Below are positions 24,161-37,282 of a DNA stretch of 64,000 nucleotides, piece by piece. The position numbers and the translations under genes were made by a program. Below the pieces are notes generated by a model. It saw only the letters and a program-made list of their open reading frames with translations, was not told the DNA's origin and ran no database searches. The stretch comes from Linyphia triangularis (lineage: Eukaryota > Arthropoda > Arachnida > Araneae > Linyphiidae): positions 1 to 64,000 of the forward strand of contig CAXBTE010000036.1 of NCBI GenBank assembly GCA_963978545.1, written 5' to 3'. Position 1 is the stretch's first letter, and every line of letters starts with the position of its first letter.

Positions 24161-26077
24161 CAGTCACATTTGGACAGAATATAAATATAAAACATATTTC
24201 AGGTCCCAAAAAAAAAATTTGGTAGCATTTGAGCCATTATTTTCAAAGTTCAAAATTTCCCTTTGAAAATACATTGATTGTATTTTGGAGTTTTTGAATT
24301 TTTACTCGTAGTGTATTTGGAGCACAGTATTGTAACTTGGCCACATTTAAGGTCTTCTATAGGAGATTCTTAAAAACGAAAATCTTAACAACCACAAAAT
24401 ATTAAGGGGGTCAAAATTTGCAAAGTTGTTTTTTTCAGTGGTACACATACATAATTTTTACACAGAGAGTTTTGGGAGCACAATGTTGTAACTTGGCAAC
24501 ATTGAAGTTCATTAATAGGAGATTCTTAAAAACGAAAATCTTAACAACCACTAAATATTAAGGGGGTCGAAAGTTGATCCCAAAAAAGGACTGCATTTCA
24601 AACACTGAAAATTTCTGAATTTTACCTACATTTTGGGCTATAAACTGAATTAAGGGTCCTTTATTGGGCAGATTTGAAATAAAGTGACTGCAAATCATAT
24701 TTCTATTTTAAAACCAAAATCTGGAAGCATTTTGAGCCATTTTTTGGAAAAGTGATTTTTTCATAAAATTTCCTAAGGCTAACCCCTTTGAAAAATTTCG
24801 AAAAATTTGAAAATTCAAAAAATTATTTTTTCAGTCACATTTGGACAGAATATGAATATAAAACATATTTCAGGTCCACAAAAAAAATTTGGTAGCATTT
24901 GAGCCACTATTTTCAAAGTTCAAAATTTCCCTTTGAAAATACATTGATTTTACAGTTTTTGAATTTTTACTCATAGTGTATTTGGAGCACAGTATTGTAA
25001 CTTGGCCACATTTAAGGTCTTCTATAGGAGATTCTTAAAAACGAAAATCTTAACAACCACAAAATATTAAGGGGGTCAAAATTTGCAAATTTGTTTTTTT
25101 CAGTGGTACACATACATAATTTTTACACAGAGAGTTTTGGGAGCACAATGTTGTGACTTGGCCACATTGAAGTTCATTAATAGGAGATTCTTAAAAATGA
25201 AAATCTTAACAACCACTAAATATTAAGGGGGTCGAAAGTTTATCCCAAAAAAGGACTGCATTTCAAACACTGAAAATTTCTGAATTTTACCTACATTTTG
25301 GGCTATAAACTGAATTAAAGGGTCCTTTTTTGGGCAGATTTGAAATAAAGTTACTGCAAATCATATTTCTATTTTAAAACCAAAATCTGGAAGCATTTTG
25401 AGCCATTTTTTGGAAAAGTGATTTTTTCATAAAATTTCCTAAGGCTAACCCCTTTGAAAAATTTCGAAAAATTTGAAAATTCAAAATATTATTTTTTCAG
25501 TCACATTTGGACAGAATATGAATATAAAACATATTTCAGGTCCCCAAAAAAAATTTGGTAGCATTTGAGCCACTATTTTCAAAGTTCAAAATTTCCCTTT
25601 GAAAATACATTGATTTTACAGTTTTTGAATTTTTACTCATAGTGTATTTGGAGCACAGTATTGTAACTTGGCCACATTTAAGGTCTTCTATAGGAGATTC
25701 TTAAAAACGAAAATCTTAACAACCACAAAATATTAAGGGGGTCAAAATTTGCAAAGTTGTTTTTTTCAGTGGTACACATACATAATTTTTACACAGAGAG
25801 TTTTGGGAGCACAATGTTGTGACTTGGCCACATTGAAGTTCATTAATAGGAGATTCTTAAAAATGAAAATCTGAACAACCACTAAATATTAAGGGGGTCG
25901 AAAGTTTATCCCAAAAAAGGACTGCATTTCAAACACTGAAAATTTCTGAATTTTACCTACATTTTGGGCTATAAACTGAATTAAAGGGTCCTTTTTTGTG
26001 CAGATTTGAAATAAAGTGACTGTAAATCATAATTCTATTTTAAAACCAAAATCTGGAAGCATTTTGAGCCATTTTTT
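24161..26077. repeat. A-family satellite array 4 (2 complete monomers)
   Basis: Monomers start at 24637, 25302 and 25968 (665 and 666 bp), each 4,919 bp after its counterpart in array 3. All the private variants of array 3 are repeated, including AAAATCTGAACAACC near 25867 and TTTTTTGTGCAG near 25992. Confidence 0.96.
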
Positions 26078-26812
26078 GGAAAAGTGATTTTTTCATAAAA
26101 TTTCCTAAGGCTAACCCCCTTTGAAAAATTTCGAAAAATTTGAAAATTCAAAAAATTATTTTTTGGAAAAGTGATTTTTTCATAAAATTTCCCAAGGCTA
26201 ACCCCTTTCAAAAATTTCGAAAAATTTGAAAATTCAAAAAATTATTTTTGGAAAAGTGATTTTTTCATAAAATTTCCTAAGGCTAACCCCCTTTGAAAAA
26301 TTTGAAAATTCAAAAAATTATTTTTTGGAAAAGTGATTTTTTCATAAAATTTCCTAAGACTAACCCCTTTGAAAAATTTCGAAAAATTTGAAAATTCAAA
26401 AAATTATTTTTTGGAAAAGTGATTTTTTCATAAAATTTCCTAAGGCTAACCCCTTTGAAAAATTTGAAAATTCAAAAAATTATTTTTTGGAAAAGTGATT
26501 TTTTCATAAAATATCCTAAGGCTAACCCCTTTGAAAAATTTGAAAATTCAAAAAATTATTTTTTGGAAAAGTGATTTTTTCATAAAATTTCCTAAGACTA
26601 ACCCCTTTGAAAAATTTCGAAAAATTTGAAAATTCAAAAAATTATTTTTTGGAAAAGTGATTTTTTCATAAAATTTCCTAAGGCTAACCCCTTTGAAAAA
26701 TTTGAAAATTCAAAAAATTATTTTTTGGAAAAGTGATTTTTTCATAAAATTTCCTAAGTCTAACCCCTTTGAAAAATTTCGAAAAATTTGAAAATTCAAA
26801 AAATTATTTTTT
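26078..26812. repeat. B-family array, left flank of composite block 4
   Basis: Nine units start at 26078, 26165, 26250, 26327, 26413, 26489, 26565, 26651 and 26727. The extra final 86 bp unit has CCTAAGTCTAACCCC and directly abuts the C array, a configuration found again only in block 6. Confidence 0.94.
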
Positions 26813-28338
26813 CAGTCAAATTTCGACAGAATATGAATATAAAACATATTTCAGGTCTTCAACTAAAATTTCCCAGCTAGTTTCAAAATTTCGTACAAAA
26901 TCGTCTCCATTTCTGAGCAAACGCGTTATTTTGGATTTTTTTGAATTTTAACGACAGTTTGGGCTATAAAGCGATTTAAGGGACCTTTCTTGGATAGTTT
27001 TGATAAAAAGTAACTCTTAAGCATTCTCCTATGTTAACAGCTAAATTTGACACTTTTCGGACATTTCCCAGCTAAATTCCAAAATTTCGTTCAAAACCGT
27101 CTCTATTTCTGTGCTAACGCGTTATTTTGGATTTTACTGAATTTTCCCGACAGATTGGGCTATAAATCGATTTAAGGGTCTTTTCTTGAACAGTTTTGAT
27201 AAAAAGTAACTATTGAGCATTTTCAAAGCATTTCGGACATTTCCCAGCTAGTTTTAAAAATATCGTTCAAAATCGTCTCTATTTCTGTGTTAACGCGTTA
27301 TTTTGGATTTTTCTGAATTTTACCGACAGTTTGGGCTATAAAGCGATTTAAGGGTCCTTTCTTGACAGTTTTGATAAAAAGTAACTCTTGAGCATTTTCA
27401 AAGCATTTCGGACAATTCTCAGCTAGTTTGAAAAATATCGTTCAAAATCGTCTCTATTTCTGTGTTAACGCGTTATTTTGGATTTTTCGGAATTCTACCA
27501 ACAGTTTGGGCTATAAAGCGATTAAAGGGTCCTTTCTTGACAGTTTTGATAAAAAGTTACTTTTGAGCATTTTCAAAGCATTTCGGACAATTCCCAGCTA
27601 GTTTTAAAAATTGCTTTCAAAATCGTCTCTATTTCTGTGTTAACGCGTTATTTTGGATTTTTCTGAATTTTACCGACAGTTTGGGCTATAAAGCGATTTA
27701 AGGGTCCTTTCTTGACAGTTTTGATAAAAAGTAACTCTTGAGCATTTTCAAAGCATTTCGGACAATTCCCAGCTAGTTTGAAAAATATCGTTCAAAATCG
27801 TCTCTATTTCTGTGTTAACGCGTTATTTTGGATTTTTCTGAATTTTACCGACAGTTTAGGCTATACAGCGATTTAAGGGTCCTTTCTTGACAGTTTTTAT
27901 AAAAAGTTACTTTTGATCATTTTCAAAGCATTTCGGACAATTCCCAGCTAGTTTTAAAAATTGCTTTCAAAATCGTCTCTATTTCTGTTAACGCGTTATT
28001 TTGGATTTTTCTGAATTTTACCGATAATTTGGGATATAAATCGATATAAGGGTCCTTTCTTGAACAGTTTTGATAAAAAGTAACTTTTGAGCATACTCTA
28101 AGGTCACAGCTAAAATTTTAAAGCATTTCGGACAATTCCCAACTAGTTTCAAAAATTGCGTTCAAAAACGTCTCCATTTCTGTGTTAACGCGTTATTTTG
28201 GATTTTTCTGAATTATACCGACAGCTTGGTTTATAAAGCGATTTGAGGGTCCTTTCTTGGGCATATTTAATAAAAAGTTACTGTAAACTATATTTCTATT
28301 TTAAAACCAAAATCTGGAAGCATTTTGAGAAATTTTTT
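26813..28338. repeat. C-family satellite array in composite block 4 (8 units)
   Basis: Unit boundaries lie at 26963, 27159, 27335, 27510, 27685, 27860, 28033 and 28230, with spacings 196, 176, 175, 175, 175, 173 and 197. Relative to the nine-unit arrays it lacks one 197 bp unit, and one unit has a 2 bp deletion (TTTCTGTTAACGCG). ACACTTTTCGG near 27051 replaces ACACATTTCGG and is shared with block 6. Eight ACGCGT cores are present. Confidence 0.94.
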
Positions 28339-28973
28339 GGAAAAGTGATTTTTTCATAAAATTTCCTAAGTCTAACCCCTTTGAAAAATTTCGAAAAATT
28401 TGAAAATTCAAAAAATTATTTTTGGAAAAGTGATTTTTTCGTAAAATTTCCTAAGGCTAACCCCCTTGAAAAATTTGAAAATTCAAAAAATTATTTTTTG
28501 AAAAAGTGATTTTTTCATAAAATTTCCTAAGGCTAACCCCTTTGAAAAATTTGAAAATTCAAAAATTTTTTTTTGGAAAAGTGATTTTTTCATAAAATTT
28601 CCTAAGACTAACCCCTTTGAAAAATTTGAAAATTGAAAAAATTATTTTTTGGAAAAGTGATTTTTTCATAAAATTTCCTAAGGCTAACCCTTTGAAAAAT
28701 TTGAAAATTCAAAAAATTATTTTTTGGAAAAGTGATTTTTTCCTAAAATTTCCTAAGACTAACCCCTTTGAAAAATTTCGAAAAATTTGAAAATTCAAAA
28801 AATTATTTTTTGGAAAAGTGATTTTTTCATAAAATTTCCTAAGGCTAACCCCTTTGAAAAATTTGAAAATTCAAAAAATTATTTTTTGGAAAAGGGATTT
28901 TTTCATAAAATTTCATAAGGCTAACCCCTTTGAAAAATTTCGAAAAATTTGAAAATTCAAAAAATTATTTTTT
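28339..28973. repeat. B-family array, right flank of composite block 4
   Basis: Eight units start at 28339, 28424, 28500, 28575, 28651, 28726, 28812 and 28888. Variants TTTTTTCCTAAAATTTCC and GGAAAAGGGATTTTTTC are shared with block 6 only. Confidence 0.94.
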
Positions 28974-31900
28974 CAGTCACATTTGGACAGAATATAAATA
29001 TAAAACATATTTCAGGTCCCCAAAAAAAATTTGGTAGCATTTGAGCCATTATTTTCAAAGTTCAAAATTTCCCTTTGAAAATACATTGATTGTATTTTGG
29101 AGTTTTTGAATTTTTACTCGTAGTGTATTTGGAGCACAGTATTGTAACTTGGCCACATTTAAGGTCTTCTATAGGAGATTCTTAAAAACGAAAATCTTAA
29201 CAACCACAAAATATTAAGGGGGTCAAAATTTGCAAAGTTGTTTTTTTCAGTGGTACACATACATAATTTTTACACAGAGAGTTTTGGGAGCACAATGTTG
29301 TAACTTGGCAACATTGAAGTTCATTAATAGGAGATTCTTAAAAACGAAAATCTTAACAACCACTAAATATTAAGGGGGTCGAAAGTTGATCCCAAAAAAG
29401 GACTGCATTTCAAACACTGAAAATTTCTGAATTTTACCTACATTTTGGGCTATAAACTGAATTAAGGGTCCTTTATTGGGCAGATTTGAAATAAAGTGAC
29501 TGCAAATCATATTTCTATTTTAAAACCAAAATCTGGAAGCATTTTGAGCCATTTTTTGGAAAAGTGATTTTTTCATAAAATTTCCTAAGGCTAACCCCTT
29601 TGAAAAATTTCGAAAAATTTGAAAATTCAAAAAATTATTTTTTCAGTCACATTTGGACAGAATATGAATATAAAACATATTTCAGGTCCACAAAAAAAAT
29701 TTGGTAGCATTTGAGCCACTATTTTCAAAGTTCAAAATTTCCCTTTGAAAATACATTGATTTTACAGTTTTTGAATTTTTACTCATAGTGTATTTGGAGC
29801 ACAGTATTGTAACTTGGCCACATTTAAGGTCTTCTATAGGAGATTCTTAAAAACGAAAATCTTAACAACCACAAAATATTAAGGGGGTCAAAATTTGCAA
29901 AGTTGTTTTTTTCAGTGGTACACATACATAATTTTTACACAGAGAGTTTTGGGAGCACAATGTTGTGACTTGGCCACATTGAAGTTCATTAATAGGAGAT
30001 TCTTAAAAATGAAAATCTTAACAACCACTAAATATTAAGGGGGTCGAAAGTTTATCCCAAAAAAGGACTGCATTTCAAACACTGAAAATTTCTGAATTTT
30101 ACCTACATTTTGGGCTATAAACTGAATTAAAGGGTCCTTTTTTGGGCAGATTTGAAATAAAGTGACTGCAAATCATATTTCTATTTTAAAACCAAAATCT
30201 GGAAGCATTTTGAGCCATTTTTTGGAAAAGTGATTTTTTCATAAAATTTCCTAAGGCTAACCCCTTTGAAAAATTTCGAAAAATTTGAAAATTCAAAAAA
30301 TTATTTTTTCAGTCACATTTGGACAGAATATGAATATAAAACATATTTCAGGTCCCCAAAAAAAATTTGGTAGCATTTGAGCCACTATTTTCAAAGTTCA
30401 AAATTTCCCTTTGAAAATACATTGATTTTACAGTTTTTGAATTTTTACTCATAGTGTATTTGGAGCACAGTATTGTAACTTGGCCACATTTAAGGTCTTC
30501 TATAGGAGATTCTTAAAAACGAAAATCTTAACAACCACAAAATATTAAGGGGGTCAAAATTTGCAAAGTTGTTTTTTTCAGTGGTACACATACATAATTT
30601 TTACACAGAGAGTTTTGGGAGCACAATGTTGTGACTTGGCCACATTGAAGTTCATTAATAGGAGATTCTTAAAAATGAAAATCTTAACAACCACTAAATA
30701 TTAAGGGGGTCGAAAGTTTATCCCAAAAAAGGACTGCATTTCAAACACTGAAAATTTCTGAATTTTACCTACATTTTGGGCTATAAACTGAATTAAAGGG
30801 TCCTTTTTTGGGCAGATTTGAAATAAAGTGACTGCAAATCATATTTCTATTTTAAAACCAAAATCTGGAAGCATTTTGAGCCATTTTTTGGAAAAGTGAT
30901 TTTTTCATAAAATTTCCTAAGGCTAACCCCTTTGAAAAATTTCGAAAAATTTGAAATTTCAAAAAATTATTTTTTCAGTCACATTTGGACAGAATATGAA
31001 TATAAAACATATTTCAGGTCCCCAAAAAAAATTTGGTAGCATTTGAGCCACTATTTTCAAAGTTCAAAATTTCCCTTTGAAAATACATTGATTTTACAGT
31101 TTTTGAATTTTTACTCATAGTGTATTTGGAGCACAGTATTGTAACTTGGCCACATTTAAGGTCTTCTATAGGAGATTCTTAAAAACGAAAATCTTAACAA
31201 CCACAAAATATTAAGGGGGTCAAAATTTGCAAAGTTGTTTTTTTCAGTGGTACACATACATAATTTTTACACAGAGAGTTTTGGGAGCACAATGTTGTAA
31301 CTTGGCAACATTGAAGTTCATTAATAGGAGATTCTTAAAAACGAAAATCTTAACAACCACTAAATATTAAGGGGGTCGAAAGTTGATCCCAAAAAAGGAC
31401 TGCATTTCAAACACTGAAAATTTCTGAATTTTACCTACATTTTGGGCTATAAACTGAATTAAGGGTCCTTTATTGGGCAGATTTGAAATAAAGTGACTGC
31501 AAATCATATTTCTATTTTAAAACCAAAATCTGGAAGCATTTTGAGCCATTTTTTGGAAAAGTGATTTTTTCATAAAATTTCCTAAGGCTAACCCCTTTGA
31601 AAAATTTCGAAAAATTTGAAAATTCAAAAAATTATTTTTTCAGTCACATTTGGACAGAATATGAATATAAAACATATTTCAGGTCCCCAAAAAAAATTTG
31701 GTAGCATTTGAGCCACTATTTTCAAAGTTCAAAATTTCCCTTTGAAAATACATTGATTTTACAGTTTTTGAATTTTTACTCATAGTGTATTTTGAGCACA
31801 GTATTGTAACTTGGCCACATTTAAGGTCTTCTATAGGAGATTCTTAAAAACGAAAATCTTAACAACCACAAAATATTAAGGGGGTCAAAATTTGCAAAGT

Positions 31901-32110
31901 TGTTTTTTTCAGTGGTACACATACATAATTTTTACACAGAGAGTTTTGGGAGCACAATGTTGTAACTTGGCAACATTGAAGTTCATTAATAGGAGATTCT
32001 TAAAAACGAAAATCTTAACAACCACTAAATATTAAGGGGGTCGAAAGTTGATCCCAAAAAAGGACTGCATTTCAAACACTGAAAATTTCTGAATTTTACA
32101 TACATTTTGG

Positions 32111-32948
32111 GCTATAAACTGAATTAAGGGTCCTTTTTTGGGCAGATTTGAAATAAAGTGACTGCAAATCATATTTCTATTTTAAAACCAAAATCTGGAA
32201 GCATTTTGAGCCATTTTTTGGAAAAGTGATTTTTTCATAAAATTTCCTAAGGCTAACTTAACCCCTTTGAAAAATTTCGAAAAATTTGAAAATTCAAAAA
32301 ATTATATTTTCAGTCACATTTGGACAGAATATAAATATAAAACATATTTCAGGTCCCCAAAAAAAATCTGGAAGCATTTTGAGCCATTTTTTGGAAAAGT
32401 GATTTTTTCATAAAATTTCCTAAGGCTAACCCCTTTGAAAAATTTCGAAAAATTTGAAAATTCAAAAAATTATTTTTTCAGTCACATTTGGACAGAATAT
32501 GAATATAAAACATATTTCAGGTCCCCAAAAAAAATTTGGTAGCATTTGAGCCACTATTTTCAAAGTTCAAAATTTCCCTTTGAAAATACATTGATTTTAC
32601 AGTTTTTGAATTTTTACTCATAGTGTATTTTGAGCACAGTATTGTAACTTGGCCACATTTAAGGTCTTCTATAGGAGATTCTTAAAAACGAAAATCTTAA
32701 CAACCACAAAATATTAAGGGGGTCAAAATTTGCAAAGTTGTTTTTTTCAGTGGTACACATACATAATTTTTACACAGAGAGTTTTGGGAGCACAATGTTG
32801 TGACTTGGCCACATTGAAGTTCATTAATAGGAGATTCTTAAAAATGAAAATCTTAACAACCACTAAATATTAAGGGGGTCGAAAGTTTATCCCAAAAAAG
32901 GACTGCATTTCAAACACTGAAAATTTCTGAATTTTACCTACATTTTGG
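32111..32948. repeat. Long A monomer, 838 bp
   Basis: It carries the 168 bp internal duplication and a 5 bp insertion giving GGCTAACTTAACCCC. An almost identical monomer follows at 34281. Confidence 0.93.
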
Positions 32949-34280
32949 GCTATAAACTGAATTAAAGGGTAATTTTTTGGGCAGATTTGAAATAAAGTGA
33001 CTGCAAATCATATTTCTATTTTAAAACCAAAATCTGGAAGTATTTTGAGCCATTTTTTGGAAAAGTGATTTTTTCATAAAATTTCCTAAGGCTAACCCCT
33101 TTGAAAAATTTCGAAAAATTTGAAAATTCAAAAAATTATATTTTCAGTCACATTTGGACAGAATATGAATATAAAACATATTTCAGGTCCCCAAAAAAAA
33201 TTTGGTAGCATTTGAGCCACTATTTTCAAAGTTCAAAATTTCCCTTTGAAAATACATTGATTTTACAGTTTTTGAATTTTTACTCATAGTGTATTTGGAG
33301 CACAGTATTGTAACTTGGCCACATTTAAGGTCTTCTATAGGAGATTCTTAAAAACGAAAATCTTAACAACCACAAAATATTAAGGGGGTCAAAATTTGCA
33401 AAGTTGTTTTTTTCAGTGGTACACATACATAATTTTTACACAGAGAGTTTTGGGAGCACAATGTTGTGACTTGGCCACATTGAAGTTCATTAATAGGAGA
33501 TTCTTAAAAATGAAAATCTTAACAACCACTAAATATTAAGGGGGTCGAAAGTTTATCCCAAAAAAGGACTGCATTTCAAACACTGAAAATTTCTGAATTT
33601 TACCTACATTTTGGGCTATAAACTGAATTAAAGGGTCCTTTTTTGGGCAGATTTGAAATAAAGTGACTGCAAATCATATTTCTATTTTAAAACCAAAATC
33701 TGGAAGCATTTTGAGCCATTTTTTGGAAAAGTGATTTTTTCATAAAATTTCCTAAGGCTAACCCCTTTGAAAAATTTCGAAAAATTTGAAATTTCAAAAA
33801 ATTATTTTTTCAGTCACATTTGGACAGAATATGAATATAAAACATATTTCAGGTCCCCAAAAAAAATTTGGTAGCATTTGAGCCACTATTTTCAAAGTTC
33901 AAAATTTCCCTTTGAAAATACATTGATTTTACAGTTTTTGAATTTTTACTCATAGTGTATTTTGAGCACAGTATTGTAACTTGGCCACATTTAAGGTCTT
34001 CTATAGGAGATTCTTAAAAACGAAAATCTTAACAACCACAAAATATTAAGGGGGTCAAAATTTGCAAAGTTGTTTTTTTCAGTGGTACACATACATAATT
34101 TTTACACAGAGAGTTTTGGGAGCACAATGTTGTAACTTGGCAACATTGAAGTTCATTAATAGGAGATTCTTAAAAACGAAAATCTTAACAACCACTAAAT
34201 ATTAAGGGGGTCGAAAGTTGATCCCAAAAAAGGACTGCATTTCAAACACTGAAAATTTCTGAATTTTACATACATTTTGG

Positions 34281-35118
34281 GCTATAAACTGAATTAAGGG
34301 TCCTTTTTTGGGCAGATTTGAAATAAAGTGACTGCAAATCATATTTCTATTTTAAAACCAAAATCTGGAAGCATTTTGAGCCATTTTTTGGAAAAGTGAT
34401 TTTTTCATAAAATTTCCTAAGGCTAACTTAACCCCTTTGAAAAATTTCGAAAAATTTGAAAATTCAAAAAATTATATTTTCAGTCACATTTGGACAGAAT
34501 ATAAATATAAAACATATTTCAGGTCCCCAAAAAAAATCTGGAAGCATTTTGAGCCATTTTTTGGAAAAGTGATTTTTTCATAAAATTTCCTAAGGCTAAC
34601 CCCTTTGAAAAATTTCGAAAAATTTGAAAATTCAAAAAATTATTTTTTCAGTCACATTTGGACAGAATATGAATATAAAACATATTTCAGGTCCCCAAAA
34701 AAAATTTGGTAGCATTTGAGCCACTATTTTCAAAGTTCAAAATTTCCCTTTGAAAATACATTGATTTTACAGTTTTTGAATTTTTACTCATAGTGTATTT
34801 TGAGCACAGTATTGTAACTTGGCCACATTTAAGGTCTTCTATAGGAGATTCTTAAAAACGAAAATCTTAACAACCACAAAATATTAAGGGGGTCAAAATT
34901 TGCAAAGTTGTTTTTTTCAGTGGTACACATACATAATTTTTACACAGAGAGTTTTGGGAGCACAATGTTGTGACTTGGCCACATTGAAGTTCATTAATAG
35001 GAGATTCTTAAAAATGAAAATCTTAACAACCACTAAATATTAAGGGGGTCGAAAGTTTATCCCAAAAAAGGACTGCATTTCAAACACTGAAAATTTCTGA
35101 ATTTTACCTACATTTTGG
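34281..35118. repeat. Long A monomer, 838 bp (second copy)
   Basis: It has the same structure as the monomer at 32111, displaced by 2,170 bp, with the same GGCTAACTTAACCCC tag. It is followed by the same AAAGGGTAATTTTTTGGG monomer start. Confidence 0.93.
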
Positions 35119-36449
35119 GCTATAAACTGAATTAAAGGGTAATTTTTTGGGCAGATTTGAAATAAAGTGACTGCAAATCATATTTCTATTTTAAAACCAA
35201 AATCTGGAAGTATTTTGAGCCATTTTTTGGAAAAGTGATTTTTTCATAAAATTTCCTAAGGCTAACCCCTTTGAAAAATTTCGAAAAATTTGAAAATTCA
35301 AAAAATTATATTTTCAGTCACATTTGGACAGAATATAAATATAAAACATATTTCAGGTCCCCAAAAAAAATTTGGTAGCATTTGAGCCACTATTTTCAAA
35401 GTTCAAAATTTCCCTTTGAAAATACATTGATTTTACAGTTTTTGAATTTTTACTCATAGTGTATTTGGAGCACAGTATTGTAACTTAGCCACATTTAAGG
35501 TCTTCTATAGGAGATTCTTAAAAACGAAAATCTTAACAACCACAAAATATTAAGGGGGTCAAAATTTGCAAAGTTGTTTTTTTCAGTGGTACACATACAT
35601 AATTTTTACACAGAGAGTTTTGGGAGCACAATGTTGTAACTTGGCAACATTGAAGTTCATTAATAGGAGATTCTTAAAAACGAAAATCTTAACAACCACT
35701 AAATATTAAGGGGGTCGAAAGTTGATCCCAAAAAAGGACTGCATTTCAAACACTGAAAATTTCTGAATTTTACCTACATTTTGGGCTATAAACTGAATTA
35801 AGGGTCCTTTATTGGGCAGATTTGAAATAAAGTGACTGCAAATCATATTTCTATTTTAAAACCAAAATCTGGAAGCATTTTGAGCCATTTTTTGGAAAAG
35901 TGATTTTTTCATAAAATTTCCTAAGGCTAACCCCTTTGAAAAATTTCGAAAAATTTGAAAATTCAAAAAATTATTTTTTCAGTCACATTTGGACAGAATA
36001 TGAATATAAAACATATTTCAGGTCCCCAAAAAAAATTTGGTAGCATTTGAGCCACTATTTTCAAAGTTCAAAATTTCCCTTTGAAAATACATTGATTTTA
36101 CAGTTTTTGAATTTTTACTCATAGTGTATTTTGAGCACAGTATTGTAACTTGGCCACATTTAAGGTCTTCTATAGGAGATTCTTAAAAACGAAAATCTTA
36201 ACAACCACAAAATATTAAGAGGGTCAAAATTTGCAAAGTTGTTTTTTTCAGTGGTACACATACATAATTTTTACACAGAGAGTTTTGGGAGCACAATGTT
36301 GTAACTTGGCAACATTGAAGTTCATTAATAGGAGATTCTTAAAAACGAAAATCTTAACAACCACTAAATATTAAGGGGGTCGAAAGTTGATCCCAAAAAA
36401 GGACTGCATTTCAAACACTGAAAATTTCTGAATTTTACCTACATTTTGG

Positions 36450-37282
36450 GCTATAAACTGAATTAAAGGTCCTTTTTTGGGCAGATTTGAAATAAAGTGA
36501 CTGCAAATCATATTTCTATTTTAAAACCAAAATCTGGAAGCATTTTGAGCCATTTTTTGGAAAAGTGATTTTTTCATAAAATTTCCTAAGGCTAACCCCT
36601 TTGAAAAATTTCGAAAAATTTGAAAATTCAAAAAATTATATTTTCAGTCACATTTGGACAGAATATAAATATAAAACATATTTCAGGTCCCCAAAAAAAA
36701 TCTGGAAGCATTTTGAGCCAATTTTTGGAAAAGTGATTTTTTCATAAAATTTCCTAAGGCTAACCCCTTTGAAAAATTTCGAAAAATTTGAAAATTCAAA
36801 AAATTATTTTTTCAGTCACATTTGGACAGAATATGAATATAAAACATATTTCAGGTACCCAAAAAAAATTTGGTAGCATTTGAGCCACTATTTTCAAAGT
36901 TCAAAATTTCCCTTTGAAAATACATTGATTTTACAGTTTTTGAATTTTTACTCATAGTGTATTTTGAGCACAGTATTGTAACTTGGCCACATTTAAGGTC
37001 TTCTATAGGAGATTCTTAAAAACGAAAATCTTAACAACCACAAAATATTAAGGGGGTCAAAATTTGCAAAGTTGTTTTTTTCAGTGGTACACATACATAA
37101 TTTTTACACAGAGAGTTTTGGGAGCACAATGTTGTGACTTGGCCACATTGAAGTTCATTAATAGGAGATTCTTAAAAATGAAAATCTTAACAACCACTAA
37201 ATATTAAGGGGGTCGAAAGTTTATCCCAAAAAAGGACTGCATTTCAAACACTGAAAATTTCTGAATTTTACCTACATTTTGG
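36450..37282. repeat. Long A monomer, 833 bp
   Basis: This is the exact 665+168 form. It begins AATTAAAGGTCC, one G short, and has GGTACCC in the second pass. The same monomer type recurs at 39945 and 46944. Confidence 0.93.

Larger units (their letters stand above)
16131..25967. repeat. 4.919 kb higher-order repeat in two tandem copies
   Basis: Copy 1 spans 16131-21048 and copy 2 spans 21049-25967. Each has one composite B-C-B block plus the following two A monomers. The offset is 4,919 bp at essentially every landmark checked, and both copies carry the same private substitutions in B, C and A. A third partial iteration starts at 25968 but changes to a different block type (block 4). This is most simply a recent unequal crossover or replication-based tandem duplication. 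Confidence 0.93.
32111..35450. repeat. 2.17 kb three-monomer higher-order repeat, about 1.5 copies
   Basis: The monomer set 838+666+666 bp starting at 32111 is followed by 838+666 at 34281, at a constant 2,170 bp offset. Both copies share GGCTAACTTAACCCC, the AAAGGGTAATTTTTTGGG start (32967 and 35137) and AAGTATTTTGAGCC. The similarity breaks inside the monomer at 35119, whose later part has ATAAATAT and CTTAGCCAC. The right edge given here is approximate. Confidence 0.85.
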
